Source of the DNA: Caldisphaera sp.
Lineage (GTDB): Archaea > Thermoproteota > Thermoprotei_A > Sulfolobales > Acidilobaceae
Direction: 5' to 3'
NCBI RefSeq assembly: GCF_023256325.1
Contig: NZ_JAGDXI010000023.1
Coordinates: 1-43,659, forward strand
DNA length: 43,659 nt
How positions within the stretch are numbered: the stretch's first letter is position 1; each line of letters starts with the position of its first letter. Shown in pieces: positions 1-7,832 of the stretch. The position numbers and the translations under genes were made by a program. The notes under the pieces are model-generated. The model worked only from the letters and a program-made list of their open reading frames with translations, was not told the origin of the DNA and made no database searches.

Positions 1-40
1 CGCCTTGTAAAGGCGAGGCTTGTCATTCTTTTTGTCAAAC
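1..40 (+). repeat. Hairpin-bearing terminal repeat, left copy
   Basis: Bases 1-40 recur in reverse complement at 43620-43659 with 38 of 40 identical, including an unbroken run of 36 (bases 5-40). Homology stops at base 41, so the repeat unit lies at the window edge and may continue outside it. Bases 1-6 and 10-15 form a hairpin (CGCCTT, loop GTA, AAGGCG). A subterminal hairpin followed by about 25 bases and a TCAAAC-like edge would fit an IS200/IS605-type element end. It could equally be any multicopy repeat at which an assembly broke. Confidence 0.8.
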
Positions 41-104
41 ATATATTAGAATTTTTGATATAATAGCAACATTGTAATCAAGCATAATTTTATAACTTTA
101 GGGG

Positions 105-120
105 CAGAATATATATTCTG
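105..120. promoter_or_regulatory. Perfect 16-base palindrome before the ATPase gene
   Basis: CAGAATATATATTCTG is its own reverse complement. It is embedded between two copies of GGGGCAGAAT (101-110 and 120-129) and ends ten bases before the chosen TTG start of the next gene. Its centre is TATA-like, so it may be a TATA box within an operator, or the remains of a transposon end. Function is inferred from position only. Confidence 0.4.
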
Positions 121-129
121 GGGCAGAAT

Positions 130-1182
130 TTGCTATTTGATGAAAGACCAAAGACAGAAAAGAAAGATTTATTTGATAGAGAAAAAGAACTGAATGAAAC
201 CATTTCAAATTTACATAGACCGCTAGTCCTTCTTACTGGAGTTAGAAGAATTGGAAAAACTTCCCTTCTCCTTGTTACTTTAAATGAAACTAGAGTTCCT
301 TTCATATTAATTGATGCTAGAAAACTAAAGCAAAATTATGGATTGAAAGATCTGTATATGCTTATTTCAGAATCTCTTTCATCTTCCATTGATAAATTAG
401 GAGATATATTAAAAAAAATTAGAGGTGTTGAGATTTTTGGAATTTCTGTTGAGCTTTCATGGAAAGGAAGAAAATACGTCTCTTTATCGGATCTTTTCGA
501 TCATCTAAATGAAAAAAGGGTTATAATAGCAATAGATGAAGCCCAAAAACTAAGGGGGCCTCTATCAAAAGAAATTAAAGAATCAATAGCACACGCCTAT
601 GATTATGATAGACGCTTGACTTTTGTTTTAACTGGATCTGAAATTGGCTTACTTTATGATTTCATTGGAAGAGAAAATGAAAAATCTCCTTTATATGGCA
701 GATATTATCACGAAATAAAAGTAAATAGATTTTCAAAAAATGAGAGCATAGATTTCTTAAAAAAGGGTTTTAATGAATATAATAGGAAAATTAATGATAA
801 TATAATTGAAGAAGTTGTTGATTTCTTTGATGGGATTCCTGGTTGGTTAACTTTAGCTGGAAACTATTTGGTATCAGGTAAAAGCTTTGAAGAAGTTAAA
901 GAAATTAGCATTAAAATAGCTTTAAATGAAATCATTAATTTAATTGAAAACAAAAAGAAAGTTTCAGAAATAGCTGCTAAAAGATATAGACATGTTTTGA
1001 AATGCATATCGGAAGGAGCAAATAATTGGAGTAGTCTTTATGAATGTCTTATAAGAAAAGATGGATCAACAGTTTCATCAAGCGTTTTACATAATATTTT
1101 ATACCAACTTGAAAACATGAGCATAATTTCAGAATATAAATTCTTGGATTCAATTTATGAAAAGGCGGCAGCAAAATTATAA
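130..1182 (+). CDS. Archaeal AAA-type ATPase with C-terminal winged-helix-like region
   Basis: A 350-residue P-loop ATPase of the archaeal ATPase group (Pfam Arch_ATPase type). Walker A is GVRRIGKT at residues 37-44 and Walker B is VIIAIDEAQ, with the acidic pair at 136-137. A sensor-1-like LTGSE follows near 175. The last 100 residues are helical and resemble the winged-helix tail usual in this family. Such ATPases are multicopy in crenarchaea, often near mobile elements, and their substrates are mostly unknown. The chosen start is TTG, the only start codon before the conserved REKEL segment. An ATG at 140 is out of frame. No ribosome-binding site is seen, so the mRNA may be leaderless. It is bordered on the left by a repeat and a palindrome, which fits a mobile-element-associated locus. 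The gene stands alone and faces the next gene tail to tail. Confidence 0.8.
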   Translation: MLFDERPKTEKKDLFDREKELNETISNLHRPLVLLTGVRRIGKTSLLLVTLNETRVPFILIDARKLKQNYGLKDLYMLISESLSSSIDKLGDILKKIRGVEIFGISVELSWKGRKYVSLSDLFDHLNEKRVIIAIDEAQKLRGPLSKEIKESIAHAYDYDRRLTFVLTGSEIGLLYDFIGRENEKSPLYGRYYHEIKVNRFSKNESIDFLKKGFNEYNRKINDNIIEEVVDFFDGIPGWLTLAGNYLVSGKSFEEVKEISIKIALNEIINLIENKKKVSEIAAKRYRHVLKCISEGANNWSSLYECLIRKDGSTVSSSVLHNILYQLENMSIISEYKFLDSIYEKAAAKL

Positions 1183-1370
1183 ACAATAAATGATAACAAA
1201 CGTTGTTTTTATGTAAATGCTTAAAACAAAATAAATTCTTGTGTTATATTCATTAATAGGTTAAAAAAGACAAACTAAAAATTGAACCCTTGAGTTAAAT
1301 AAATAATATTTCAATTTATATAACTTTTCTTGTTATGTAACAAAATACTTTTTTAATCTTTTATATTAGC

Positions 1371-2165
1371 TTACAATTTTTTTATATATTCATAGTCATC
1401 ATCTGTTAGACTAAAACCAATTGATCCCATTATTTCCTCAATATGATTTTTATTTGCAGATTTGGGTATAGGAATAGAATTTCTAATTAAATAGTTTAAT
1501 GCGATCTGTACACTAGTTTTTCCATATTTCTTCCCTATTTCTTTTAGTTTCTCATCATAATACACTCTTCCTTTACCTAAAGGAGAGTATGCAATTATTT
1601 TAACACCGTTTTTATTTGCAAAAGGTATTAAATCTTTTTCGGCCCATTTATTATAAACATTATACTCTATTTCATTGGCAACAATTTCATATTTTTTAGT
1701 TGAATTTATAGCATCGTTTAAAAGATCAACATCAAAATTACTGACACCCATGCACCTTATAATTCCTTTATCTATAAGATACTCCATAGCTTTTATCGAC
1801 TCTTCTATTTTTACATTTTTATTTGGCCAATGAATTAAATAAAGATCTATGCTCCTTATCTTTAGCCTTTCCCTGCTCTTTATTGCAGACTTAATTAAGC
1901 TATCATAATATAAATGGTTTGGCCATACTTTAGAAATGATAAACACTTTTTCTTGGTAGTCTTTTAATGCTCTTCCAATTAGTTCTTCTGCGTGTCCATT
2001 TCCATACATTTCAGCGGTATCAAATAAATTAATACCTTTCTCATATGCAAATAACAATATATCTATATATTTATTATCCTCAGAATAATCTTCACTCCAA
2101 TATCCTCCACCGAAACCCCAAGTACCTAAACCTACTAAGCTAACTTCCTTATCACAAATCTTCAT
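1371..2165 (-). CDS. Aldo/keto reductase
   Basis: A 264-residue NAD(P)H-dependent aldo/keto reductase, a cytosolic TIM-barrel enzyme that reduces aldehydes or ketones. The catalytic tetrad is visible: Asp49 and Tyr54 in FDTAEMYGNG, Lys79 in IISKVWP and His112 in LIHWP. The C-terminal IPIPKSANKNHIEE segment is the NADP phosphate-binding motif. The length matches compact prokaryotic members. An in-frame ATG lies 12 bases upstream, but the GGGG within that stretch is a good ribosome-binding site for the second ATG, which I chose. The physiological substrate cannot be read from the sequence. It is divergent from threonine synthase and separated from the ATPase gene by an AT-rich gap of about 190 bases with T-runs suited to termination. 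Confidence 0.9.
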   Translation of the reverse strand: MKICDKEVSLVGLGTWGFGGGYWSEDYSEDNKYIDILLFAYEKGINLFDTAEMYGNGHAEELIGRALKDYQEKVFIISKVWPNHLYYDSLIKSAIKSRERLKIRSIDLYLIHWPNKNVKIEESIKAMEYLIDKGIIRCMGVSNFDVDLLNDAINSTKKYEIVANEIEYNVYNKWAEKDLIPFANKNGVKIIAYSPLGKGRVYYDEKLKEIGKKYGKTSVQIALNYLIRNSIPIPKSANKNHIEEIMGSIGFSLTDDDYEYIKKL

Positions 2166-2258
2166 TTTATTCCCCATATTAATATTATGATCAAAAAATT
2201 TATGGTTTGTTATAATTTGAGCTATTGCAAACCTTAGATTTTAAACGAAAAAGAAAGA

Positions 2259-2266
2259 TTTATAAA
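2259..2266 (+). promoter_or_regulatory. TATA box for threonine synthase
   Basis: TTTATAAA matches the archaeal TATA consensus. Placing initiation about 27 bases downstream gives a short leader before the ATG at 2316, with GAGGGT just upstream of the start. Confidence 0.5.
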
Positions 2267-2315
2267 TCGAGTAAATTTACAAGATTTTGGTGAGATTATT
2301 GACAAGCGAGGGTAT

Positions 2316-3482
2316 ATGAGATGCCTTTCTTGTGGGGCATCCTTTAATATAGACCAAAAATTAATTGTCTGTCCCATTTGTGGTGGATTGCTTGAAATAA
2401 TTAATGAATTTCAAGATATTAATAAAAATAGTTTAAAAGGGAGAGGAGTATGGAGATATAAAGAATTAATACCAGGAAATTACAAAAAAATAGTTTCATT
2501 AAATGAAGGAAACACCCCTCTAATAAATTCAAAGAATTATGAAAACTTATACTTAAAGTTTGAAGGGCTTAATCCTACTGGCAGTTTTAAAGATAGAGGA
2601 ATGACTGTAGCAATTAGTTCTGCGTATTCATTAGGATATAAAATTGTTGTAGCAGCATCAACTGGAAATACTGCTGCATCTGCATCAGCATACTCAGCAA
2701 GGGCAGGCATAAAGACTCTATTATTTTTACCGAAAGGTAAGGTAGCTAAAGGAAAGATGTTTCAATCAATATTACATGGGGCAGTAATAGTTGAGGTCGA
2801 CGGTAGTTTCGATAACGCTATGAGCAGGGTAAGAAAAGTATTTAACGAAGACAAGGATATCTATCCTGTTAACTCATTTAACCCATGGAGATTAGAGGGA
2901 CAGAAAACAATAGCATATGAAATATATGAAGACATAGGAAGCCCAGATTTTGTTATAGTTCCAACAGGTAATGCTGGTAATATTTATGCTATATGGAAAG
3001 GGTTTAAAGAGTTAGAAAATTTGGGTATTATAGATAAAATGCCTAAAATGATAGCTGTCCAAGCAGAAGGTGCTTCCCCAATAGCAGATTTTATAAATAA
3101 AAATCAGAATGAAATGAAATTTGTTGAAAATCCAGAAACCGTAGCAACAGCTATTAGAATAGGAAAGCCCGTTAACTACATGAGAGCCATAAAAGCTATC
3201 AAGGATTCAAAAGGAACAGCATTAAAAGTAAGCGATGATGAAATATTGTACGCTCAGATTTATCTTGCAAGAGAAGAAGGAATCGGAGTTGAACCAGCTT
3301 CTGCATCAACCATGGCAGCTTATAAAAAACTCTTAGATAATGGTTACATAGATAAAAAGGATAGAGTAGTTTTAATTTTAACAGGTCACGCTCTAAAAGA
3401 TCCCAATATAATGGTTAATACTGAAATCCATAGCGTATCTCAAGATAATATAGAAATACTAATAAATAAATTAAAGATCTAA
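2316..3482 (+). CDS. thrC: Threonine synthase
   Basis: A 388-residue PLP enzyme converting O-phosphohomoserine to threonine and phosphate. The N-terminus carries a zinc-ribbon of two CxxC pairs (Cys3/6 and Cys19/22), typical of archaeal threonine synthases. The PLP lysine is Lys92 in [10 protein letters not shown]. The phosphate-binding loop ASTGNTAAS follows, then PTGNAGN and, near the C-terminus, [11 protein letters not shown], which is diagnostic of threonine synthase rather than threonine dehydratase or cysteine synthase. Length fits the short archaeal class. The ATG is chosen because the zinc-ribbon begins at once. The following DNA glycosylase gene starts 25 bases downstream on the same strand and is probably cotranscribed. 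No other threonine genes are nearby. Confidence 0.95.
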   Translation: MRCLSCGASFNIDQKLIVCPICGGLLEIINEFQDINKNSLKGRGVWRYKELIPGNYKKIVSLNEGNTPLINSKNYENLYLKFEGLNPTGSFKDRGMTVAISSAYSLGYKIVVAASTGNTAASASAYSARAGIKTLLFLPKGKVAKGKMFQSILHGAVIVEVDGSFDNAMSRVRKVFNEDKDIYPVNSFNPWRLEGQKTIAYEIYEDIGSPDFVIVPTGNAGNIYAIWKGFKELENLGIIDKMPKMIAVQAEGASPIADFINKNQNEMKFVENPETVATAIRIGKPVNYMRAIKAIKDSKGTALKVSDDEILYAQIYLAREEGIGVEPASASTMAAYKKLLDNGYIDKKDRVVLILTGHALKDPNIMVNTEIHSVSQDNIEILINKLKI

Positions 3483-3507
3483 AAGCATATTTATCTTAGG
3501 GTTAAAA

Positions 3508-4167
3508 TTGGAAAGTTTAAAAGATATACAAGAGGAAATAATAGCTTGTAGAAAGTGCCCAAGATTAATCAAATACATTAACGATGTAGGTAAAAATCCA
3601 CCAAAAAGATTTAAAAATTGGACCTATTGGGCTAAGCCTGTACCGAGCTTTGGAGATGAAAATGCAGAAATTGCAATAGTTGGATTAGCGCCAGCAGCCA
3701 ATGGGGGCAATAGAACAGGCAGGGTTTTTACGGGAGATCATTCTGGAGATTGGCTATTTAAAGCCTTATATGAAGTAGGATTAGCCAATAAGGCTACAAG
3801 CGTTAATAGAGATGATGGATTAAGAGTAACAAACGTATACATAACAGCTGTTATACATTGCGCTCCACCTCAAAATAAGCCAAGCAGAGACGAAATCAAT
3901 AATTGTTTACCTTATCTCATTAAAGAGCTAAAATTATTGAAAAACCTAAAAGTTATAATAGCTTTAGGGAAGATAGCCTTTGATACTATTTTGAACATTT
4001 ATAAAGTTAAATACGAATTCAAGCACTTAGCTATTTATAAGCTCCCCGATAACAAAAAATTAGTAGCAAGCTACCACCCTAGTGCTAGGAACACAAACAC
4101 AGGTTTAATGAAGTGGGAAGAATGGGTAGAAGTGTTTAAAAAAGCAAAAGAAATAATTGGTGAATAA
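3508..4167 (+). CDS. Uracil-DNA glycosylase, family 5 (UDGb)
   Basis: A 219-residue FeS uracil-DNA glycosylase that excises uracil and other deaminated bases from DNA. Motif 1, GLAPAANGGNRTGRVFTGD (residues 59-77), is the family 5 form: it lacks the catalytic Asp/Asn at the position used by other families. Motif 3 is SYHPSARNTNTG (His190). Four cysteines, Cys14, Cys17, Cys118 and Cys133, are placed as the 4Fe-4S ligands. The start is TTG, supported by AGGGT six to eight bases upstream. The stop overlaps the ribosome-binding site of the next gene, so the two are translationally close. Deamination repair is a heavy task in thermophiles, and crenarchaea usually carry both family 4 and family 5 enzymes. 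Confidence 0.92.
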   Translation: MESLKDIQEEIIACRKCPRLIKYINDVGKNPPKRFKNWTYWAKPVPSFGDENAEIAIVGLAPAANGGNRTGRVFTGDHSGDWLFKALYEVGLANKATSVNRDDGLRVTNVYITAVIHCAPPQNKPSRDEINNCLPYLIKELKLLKNLKVIIALGKIAFDTILNIYKVKYEFKHLAIYKLPDNKKLVASYHPSARNTNTGLMKWEEWVEVFKKAKEIIGE

Positions 4168-4168
4168 A

Positions 4169-4663
4169 ATGGTAGGAGTTCCAGCAGAAATAATTAATAA
4201 TTTGTATGCTGGACCTGGTTGCATAGATTTAAGAAAACATAACATAAGCCCTGATATAGTAATTACATTAGACCCTGGTTGCACAATCAAAGGAGATAGT
4301 AATAGAATAGTTTTGCCAATAGAAGATTTTAGTGTAGAGCCTATAAAAAATATAGGAAGAGCTGTTGAAGTGATAGAAAATAATTTAAAATCAAATAAAA
4401 AAATTTATATTCATTGCCATGCAGGCTGTGGAAGAACAGGTACCGTTGTAGTTTCATACTTAATCTTATATAAAGATTTTCATTTAAACCAAGCATTAGA
4501 TTTATTTTACAGCAAAAGACGTTGTGGGCCTGATTCAATGCCGCAGGAATTATTTCTAGAAAGTCTTTACAAGCTTAAGAAAGAAATTAAATCGCCAAAT
4601 CAAATCATTAAAAACTTAATAAGATCTGAAACCCTAGATGATTTTCTAAACTATTTAAGGTAA
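4169..4663 (+). CDS. Dual-specificity-type protein tyrosine phosphatase
   Basis: A 164-residue cysteine phosphatase. The signature HCHAGCGRTG puts the nucleophile at Cys83 and the phosphate-binding arginine at Arg89. The likely general acid is Asp53 in PIEDFSVEP. The length and lack of extra domains match small archaeal PTPs such as the Sulfolobus enzyme, which removes phosphate from tyrosine and other residues. The start is the ATG one base after the glycosylase stop. GGTGA, which spans that stop, is the ribosome-binding site, so a more upstream TTG or GTG is not needed. It forms a tight thrC-udg-ptp-citG-like run, though no shared pathway is obvious. Substrates cannot be deduced. Confidence 0.9.
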   Translation: MVGVPAEIINNLYAGPGCIDLRKHNISPDIVITLDPGCTIKGDSNRIVLPIEDFSVEPIKNIGRAVEVIENNLKSNKKIYIHCHAGCGRTGTVVVSYLILYKDFHLNQALDLFYSKRRCGPDSMPQELFLESLYKLKKEIKSPNQIIKNLIRSETLDDFLNYLR

Positions 4664-4668
4664 TAAAT

Positions 4669-5508
4669 TTGAACTGCAAGTTAATACCAATTTTATCCAT
4701 GGGTTTATATGTTGAGCCAAGTCTCTATCCAAAGCCAGGTGGTATTACTCCATTTAACCGCGACGATAAAAACTATTTTGATTTCTTAATTCACGCTTCA
4801 TTAACTGCAAAAATAATGCAGGAAACTTGCAAAAGATTTGAAAAAAAGGAAAGAGGAATTATAGCTAAGGCTTTAAATGAATATAGGAATTATTTATTAA
4901 ATTATGATAGGAAAAACATAGCTTTTGGAGAATTTTTACTCCACATACCTTTGTCTATAGGTCTTGCAATATCATCAAATATTAAAGAAGTTGCAATAAA
5001 TTCTTCTAAATATGTTATTGAAGAAACTGGAGAATATGAAGGGAAACTATATTACGAAATTCTGAAAATACTATCTCCTTCGTATTTAGGAAAATATGAA
5101 GGTTTAATGCCTGACATTTTTTCTTCATATCCCAAAAGTTTATATGAAGTTTTAAGTGCTTATAGTTGGGATTTAGTTAATAGAGAAATGATTAATGGAT
5201 ATCAGATATCTTTAGAGACTATCGAATATATAAAAAGATTTGACAACTTAAATGAGGCTTTTCTCAAAGGGTTATTATATATAATTTCAAGATATGGCGA
5301 TACTTTAACTGCAAAAAGGAACGGTTTTCATTTTTATAAGAAGATGATTAATGATGCCAAAATAGGTCTATATATATCTGAAAAATATGGCATTAATTAT
5401 GCAATTAATTATTTAAAAGGTATTTGGGGGGAAAATATAAGTCCTGGATCAGCATTAGATGTATTATCTTCATCTATTAGCCTTTATTTTTTAGATCTTT
5501 ATCTTTAG
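4669..5508 (+). CDS. Triphosphoribosyl-dephospho-CoA synthase-like (CitG family)
   Basis: A 279-residue all-helical protein of the CitG/MdcB superfamily. In bacteria this family makes the triphosphoribosyl-dephospho-CoA precursor of the prosthetic group of citrate or malonate lyase. Family marks are YPKPGGITPF near residues 20-29, a following Asp-rich DFLIHAS segment, GEFLLHIPLS near 87, RYGDTLTAKRNG near 206 and a C-terminal SPGSALDVLSSS. No citrate lyase or malonate decarboxylase gene is in the window, so the archaeal member probably makes a different nucleotide-sugar or cofactor intermediate. The start is TTG with AAGGTAA upstream, five bases after the phosphatase stop. Its last 32 bases overlap the opposing membrane-protein gene. 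Confidence 0.72.
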   Translation: MNCKLIPILSMGLYVEPSLYPKPGGITPFNRDDKNYFDFLIHASLTAKIMQETCKRFEKKERGIIAKALNEYRNYLLNYDRKNIAFGEFLLHIPLSIGLAISSNIKEVAINSSKYVIEETGEYEGKLYYEILKILSPSYLGKYEGLMPDIFSSYPKSLYEVLSAYSWDLVNREMINGYQISLETIEYIKRFDNLNEAFLKGLLYIISRYGDTLTAKRNGFHFYKKMINDAKIGLYISEKYGINYAINYLKGIWGENISPGSALDVLSSSISLYFLDLYL

Positions 5509-5875
5509 CTATTAAAACATATTCTATAACTTTTCCTCCTTCCAATTTAATCACCAATACGTTAAACTTCCTAAGAGAGTCTGCTGAAATATATATTGAA
5601 TATAAAGAAGCAATTAGTATAGCAAAAAGAGATAAAGATAACGCAAATTGTAATCCTGCATTTAACCCATAAAACTTCCATGGTGGTAAATAGTATATAA
5701 TTGATATAGATAAAAATGAAAATAATATAATAGATATTATTGGTTTTAACACGTTTATCCTTTTACGTTTAATTTCAATTTGGGCATTAGTATATTTAAT
5801 TGATTTTCCATTAGCTAGGTTTACAATAACATTATTATCTTCCTTATTAAATGATAAGGCAACTCCATTTACCAA
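5477..5875 (-). CDS. Small two-span membrane protein, function unknown
   Basis: A 132-residue protein that I do not recognise. A hydrophilic N-terminus of about 40 residues rich in beta-type sequence is followed by two hydrophobic segments (about 44-64 and 77-97), a short linker holding PPWKFYG, and a charged C-terminal tail of about 35 residues. Both tails would lie on the same side of the membrane, probably the cytoplasm. The start is TTG with GAGGTAG upstream. It lies just downstream of lplA on the same strand with a five-base gap, so it may be cotranscribed with lplB-lplA. Its 3' end overlaps the CitG-like gene tail to tail. Confidence 0.6.
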   Translation of the reverse strand: MVNGVALSFNKEDNNVIVNLANGKSIKYTNAQIEIKRKRINVLKPIISIILFSFLSISIIYYLPPWKFYGLNAGLQFALSLSLFAILIASLYSIYISADSLRKFNVLVIKLEGGKVIEYVLIAKDKDLKNKG

Positions 5876-5880
5876 AAGAA

Positions 5881-6705
5881 CTACCTCTCATTACATATAT
5901 TATTTATTTGTTCCTCCAATTGTTTGAACTTGGAATGACTAACTCTATTAAAATTCCATTCTTCTTTACTGTATTTTTCATCATATAGCAAATTTGCTAA
6001 TTCTATTTCTTTTCTATTTGGTATAGAATAATAAACATCATCATAACTTAGCAATTCCTTATACGAATTAACAAATGCCTTTATTATATCTTCCACACTT
6101 ATGTTATTATTAATTTCAAATAAGTTGGTTACTCTATATTTTACGCTGCTAACACCCTTATCTATAAGCTTTTTCTGGGATATCTTCAAAACAGATGAAA
6201 GTCTTTCCATATCTGTATTTAAAAGCATAGCACCATGGAAAAATAAAGCATTCCAAGAAGTACTTGCAGCAGTCCCGCTTACCTTTCTATTATTCACAAC
6301 AATATCATTAATGTTCTCTAGTTTTGTATCAAATCCTAAAGAATTTAACGCATTAATAGGGCCTTTAATCAATTCACTAAATATATAATCAACAGGACTT
6401 ATATATTTTGATCTATTATTTGAGACAGCTATAGAATAATTTAAGTTTCCTAAATCATGATAAACTGCTCCCCCTCCTGTGGGTCTTCTAATTAGCTGTG
6501 CGTCTATTTTCTTTAAATAATCTAAATTAACTTCTTCCTCAGCCTTTTGGAAATACCCAATTATCACTGCGTTTTTATTTCTGAAAAATCTCAAAGTATC
6601 ATCAATTAAATTACATCCTTTAGCTCTTGCTAGCGCTTCTTCAAATGCTATATTAAAATAGCCATCGTGAGGAGTCTCAAACATTATAACCCTTAACTTA
6701 CTCAT
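5881..6705 (-). CDS. lplA: Lipoate-protein ligase, catalytic subunit
   Basis: A 274-residue catalytic domain of a two-part lipoate ligase, which activates lipoate with ATP and transfers it to a lysine of lipoyl-domain proteins. The binding loop RRPTGGGAVYHD lies at residues 73-84, and the catalytic lysine is in the NNRKVSGTA segment. AFEEALAR near 20-27 is also typical. The accessory C-terminal domain of bacterial LplA is absent and is encoded by the adjoining upstream gene, as in Thermoplasma acidophilum. The chosen ATG has GGTGA five bases upstream and starts just past the lplB stop. No 2-oxoacid dehydrogenase, GcvH or lipoate-binding protein gene lies in the window, so the target is unknown. 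Confidence 0.92.
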   Translation of the reverse strand: MSKLRVIMFETPHDGYFNIAFEEALARAKGCNLIDDTLRFFRNKNAVIIGYFQKAEEEVNLDYLKKIDAQLIRRPTGGGAVYHDLGNLNYSIAVSNNRSKYISPVDYIFSELIKGPINALNSLGFDTKLENINDIVVNNRKVSGTAASTSWNALFFHGAMLLNTDMERLSSVLKISQKKLIDKGVSSVKYRVTNLFEINNNISVEDIIKAFVNSYKELLSYDDVYYSIPNRKEIELANLLYDEKYSKEEWNFNRVSHSKFKQLEEQINNICNER

Positions 6706-6706
6706 T

Positions 6707-6979
6707 TTATTCACCCTTCAATGAACATATTATTACATCTACAAAATCATTAATTGTTGAACCCAAAAGTTTTGCTTTGGATAAGTGCTTTGTAACTATT
6801 TCATTAATAAACTTTTCATTTATCTCAACTCCCAATAAATCTTTCTCAAGTTCCCAAATAACATCTTCAGGAAAAACCATGAAATCTCCTGTTATAGATA
6901 TGTTCTTTATTTTACCATTATATTGTTCTGATGATACTCTTATTAATCCTTTTTTCGCCTTTAGCTCACAATATCCCAT
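6707..6979 (-). CDS. lplB: Lipoate-protein ligase accessory subunit
   Basis: A 90-residue protein equivalent to the C-terminal domain of bacterial LplA. It forms the separate LplB chain that Thermoplasma-type ligases need for lipoate adenylation. Family features are a KGLIRVS segment near the start, KIKNISITGDFMVFPED in the middle and a helical C-terminus. It is immediately upstream of lplA, and lplA begins one base beyond its stop, so the subunits are coexpressed. An ATG 12 bases upstream is in frame, but the GGGG between them is better read as a ribosome-binding site for the ATG chosen here. The upstream AT-rich region also holds the opposing 5S rRNA promoter. Confidence 0.88.
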   Translation of the reverse strand: MGYCELKAKKGLIRVSSEQYNGKIKNISITGDFMVFPEDVIWELEKDLLGVEINEKFINEIVTKHLSKAKLLGSTINDFVDVIICSLKGE

Positions 6980-7034
6980 TTTATTCCCCATTTTATTTAT
7001 TTATTTTATAGTTTAAAACTTTAAAACCATAAAG

Positions 7035-7043
7035 TTTATATTT
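7035..7043 (+). promoter_or_regulatory. TATA box of the 5S rRNA gene
   Basis: TTTATATTT is centred about 28 bases before the first base of the 5S rRNA, the expected archaeal spacing, and an A-rich BRE-like stretch lies just upstream. It shows that 5S has its own promoter. Confidence 0.7.
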
Positions 7044-7066
7044 GTAAACCGAGATACTGAATTATT

Positions 7067-7192
7067 GCCTGGCCCGGCCATAGCTGCCGGGCAACACCCG
7101 GACTCGTATCGAACCCGGAAGTTAAGCCGGCCGCGTTGAAGTTGCCAGTGAGTTCCGAAAGGGCTCGCAGGCGCTTCAAGCCGGGGCCAGGC
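7067..7192 (+). rRNA. rrf: 5S ribosomal RNA
   Basis: A GC-rich island of about 126 bases in AT-rich DNA. The 5' end GCCTGGCCC pairs exactly with the 3' end GGGCCAGGC to form helix I. The internal CCGGAAGTTAAGCC is a hallmark of archaeal 5S rRNA loop regions, and GTATCGAACCCGG precedes it. The gene stands alone, away from any 16S or 23S gene, as is usual in Crenarchaeota. A short T-run directly after the gene (GTTTTGCATTT) may act as terminator. Ends are set from helix pairing and may be off by one or two bases. Confidence 0.96.
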
Positions 7193-7237
7193 GTTTTGCA
7201 TTTAAGCTTTAATTGCTAAAAAAATCTTGTGAAAGAA

Positions 7238-7552
7238 ATGGATAAAGAAGTCATATATGATATTGTACAGCTAATACCCATGGGATATGTAACAACATAT
7301 AAAGCGTTAGGAAAATTCTTAGGTCTTCATCAGAGGAAAGTAGCTCAATTATTAAAAAATAACAAGAACCCTATCATAGTTCCATGCCATAGAGTTGTTA
7401 TGAGTAATGGAAAAATAGGAGGATACACACCTTACGGAAGTAATGTTAAAAAGGCTTTATTGATATCAGAAGGCGTAGAAATTATAGATAATAAAGTCAA
7501 TAAAAAACACATAATAAGAGACTTTAACGTTTTATTAAATGATTTTTACTGA
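7238..7552 (+). CDS. ogt: One-domain methylated-DNA-cysteine alkyltransferase
   Basis: A 104-residue protein covering only the C-terminal, DNA-binding and active-site domain of O6-alkylguanine-DNA alkyltransferases. The acceptor motif PCHRVV is intact (Cys50), as are the helix-turn-helix region (YVTTYKALGKFLG) and GKIGGYTPYG. Full enzymes are usually 150-175 residues with an N-terminal RNase H-like domain, which is missing here. Similarly short alkyltransferase-like proteins have Trp in place of Cys. This one keeps Cys and could therefore transfer alkyl groups. The ATG at 7238 is preferred, with a GTG nine bases upstream as the alternative. It lies downstream of 5S rRNA and overlaps the tail of the TusA-like gene by seven bases. 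Confidence 0.88.
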   Translation: MDKEVIYDIVQLIPMGYVTTYKALGKFLGLHQRKVAQLLKNNKNPIIVPCHRVVMSNGKIGGYTPYGSNVKKALLISEGVEIIDNKVNKKHIIRDFNVLLNDFY

Positions 7553-7779
7553 ACTTTTTTCTTGAAAACGAATTTTATGTCTTTTTGATTGAGTTTATCA
7601 ACTTTCATCTCTATAGATGCAACCTTAGCAAATTCGTAAGCAATCATTGTAGCACATCTCCAAGAATCCATTATAACTTCAATAGTTTCTCCTGGATTTA
7701 ATTTACTTAACAGCCTAGTTACTAAAACATATCCTTCAGGACATTCTTTCCCTCTGTAGTCATATTGTTGTGTGCTCAT
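7546..7779 (-). CDS. tusA: TusA-family sulfur carrier protein
   Basis: A 77-residue protein of the TusA/SirA/YedF family. These are small cytosolic carriers that hold persulfide sulfur on a conserved cysteine for tRNA thiolation, cofactor synthesis or dissimilatory sulfur oxidation. The N-terminal DYRGKECPEGY contains the hallmark CP (Cys13). The rest follows the two-helix, four-strand pattern, with LNPGETIEVIMDS in the middle. The proline normally after CP-x is replaced by Gly. A GTG nine bases upstream is a possible alternative start. It is near lplA, lplB and an FAD oxidoreductase, partners seen in sHdr-type sulfur oxidation, although that pathway is not shown here. Confidence 0.85.
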   Translation of the reverse strand: MSTQQYDYRGKECPEGYVLVTRLLSKLNPGETIEVIMDSWRCATMIAYEFAKVASIEMKVDKLNQKDIKFVFKKKVQ

Positions 7780-7832
7780 TCCAATCACACTTCTTTCTCT
7801 ATAGAGAATGTTTTTAAACGATAATATATAGA

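Noticed and set aside
1-40. CRISPR repeat at the window ends
   Set aside because: Only one copy at each end with no spacer-repeat series, and the hairpin and length do not resemble the 24-25-base crenarchaeal repeats.
6101-6388. 95-residue reading frame antisense to lplA
   Set aside because: It lies wholly inside a well-supported gene and shows only the hydrophobic bias of an antisense frame.
7013-7201. Reading frame antisense to 5S rRNA
   Set aside because: The region is an rRNA gene, and the frame is a by-product of its GC-rich sequence.
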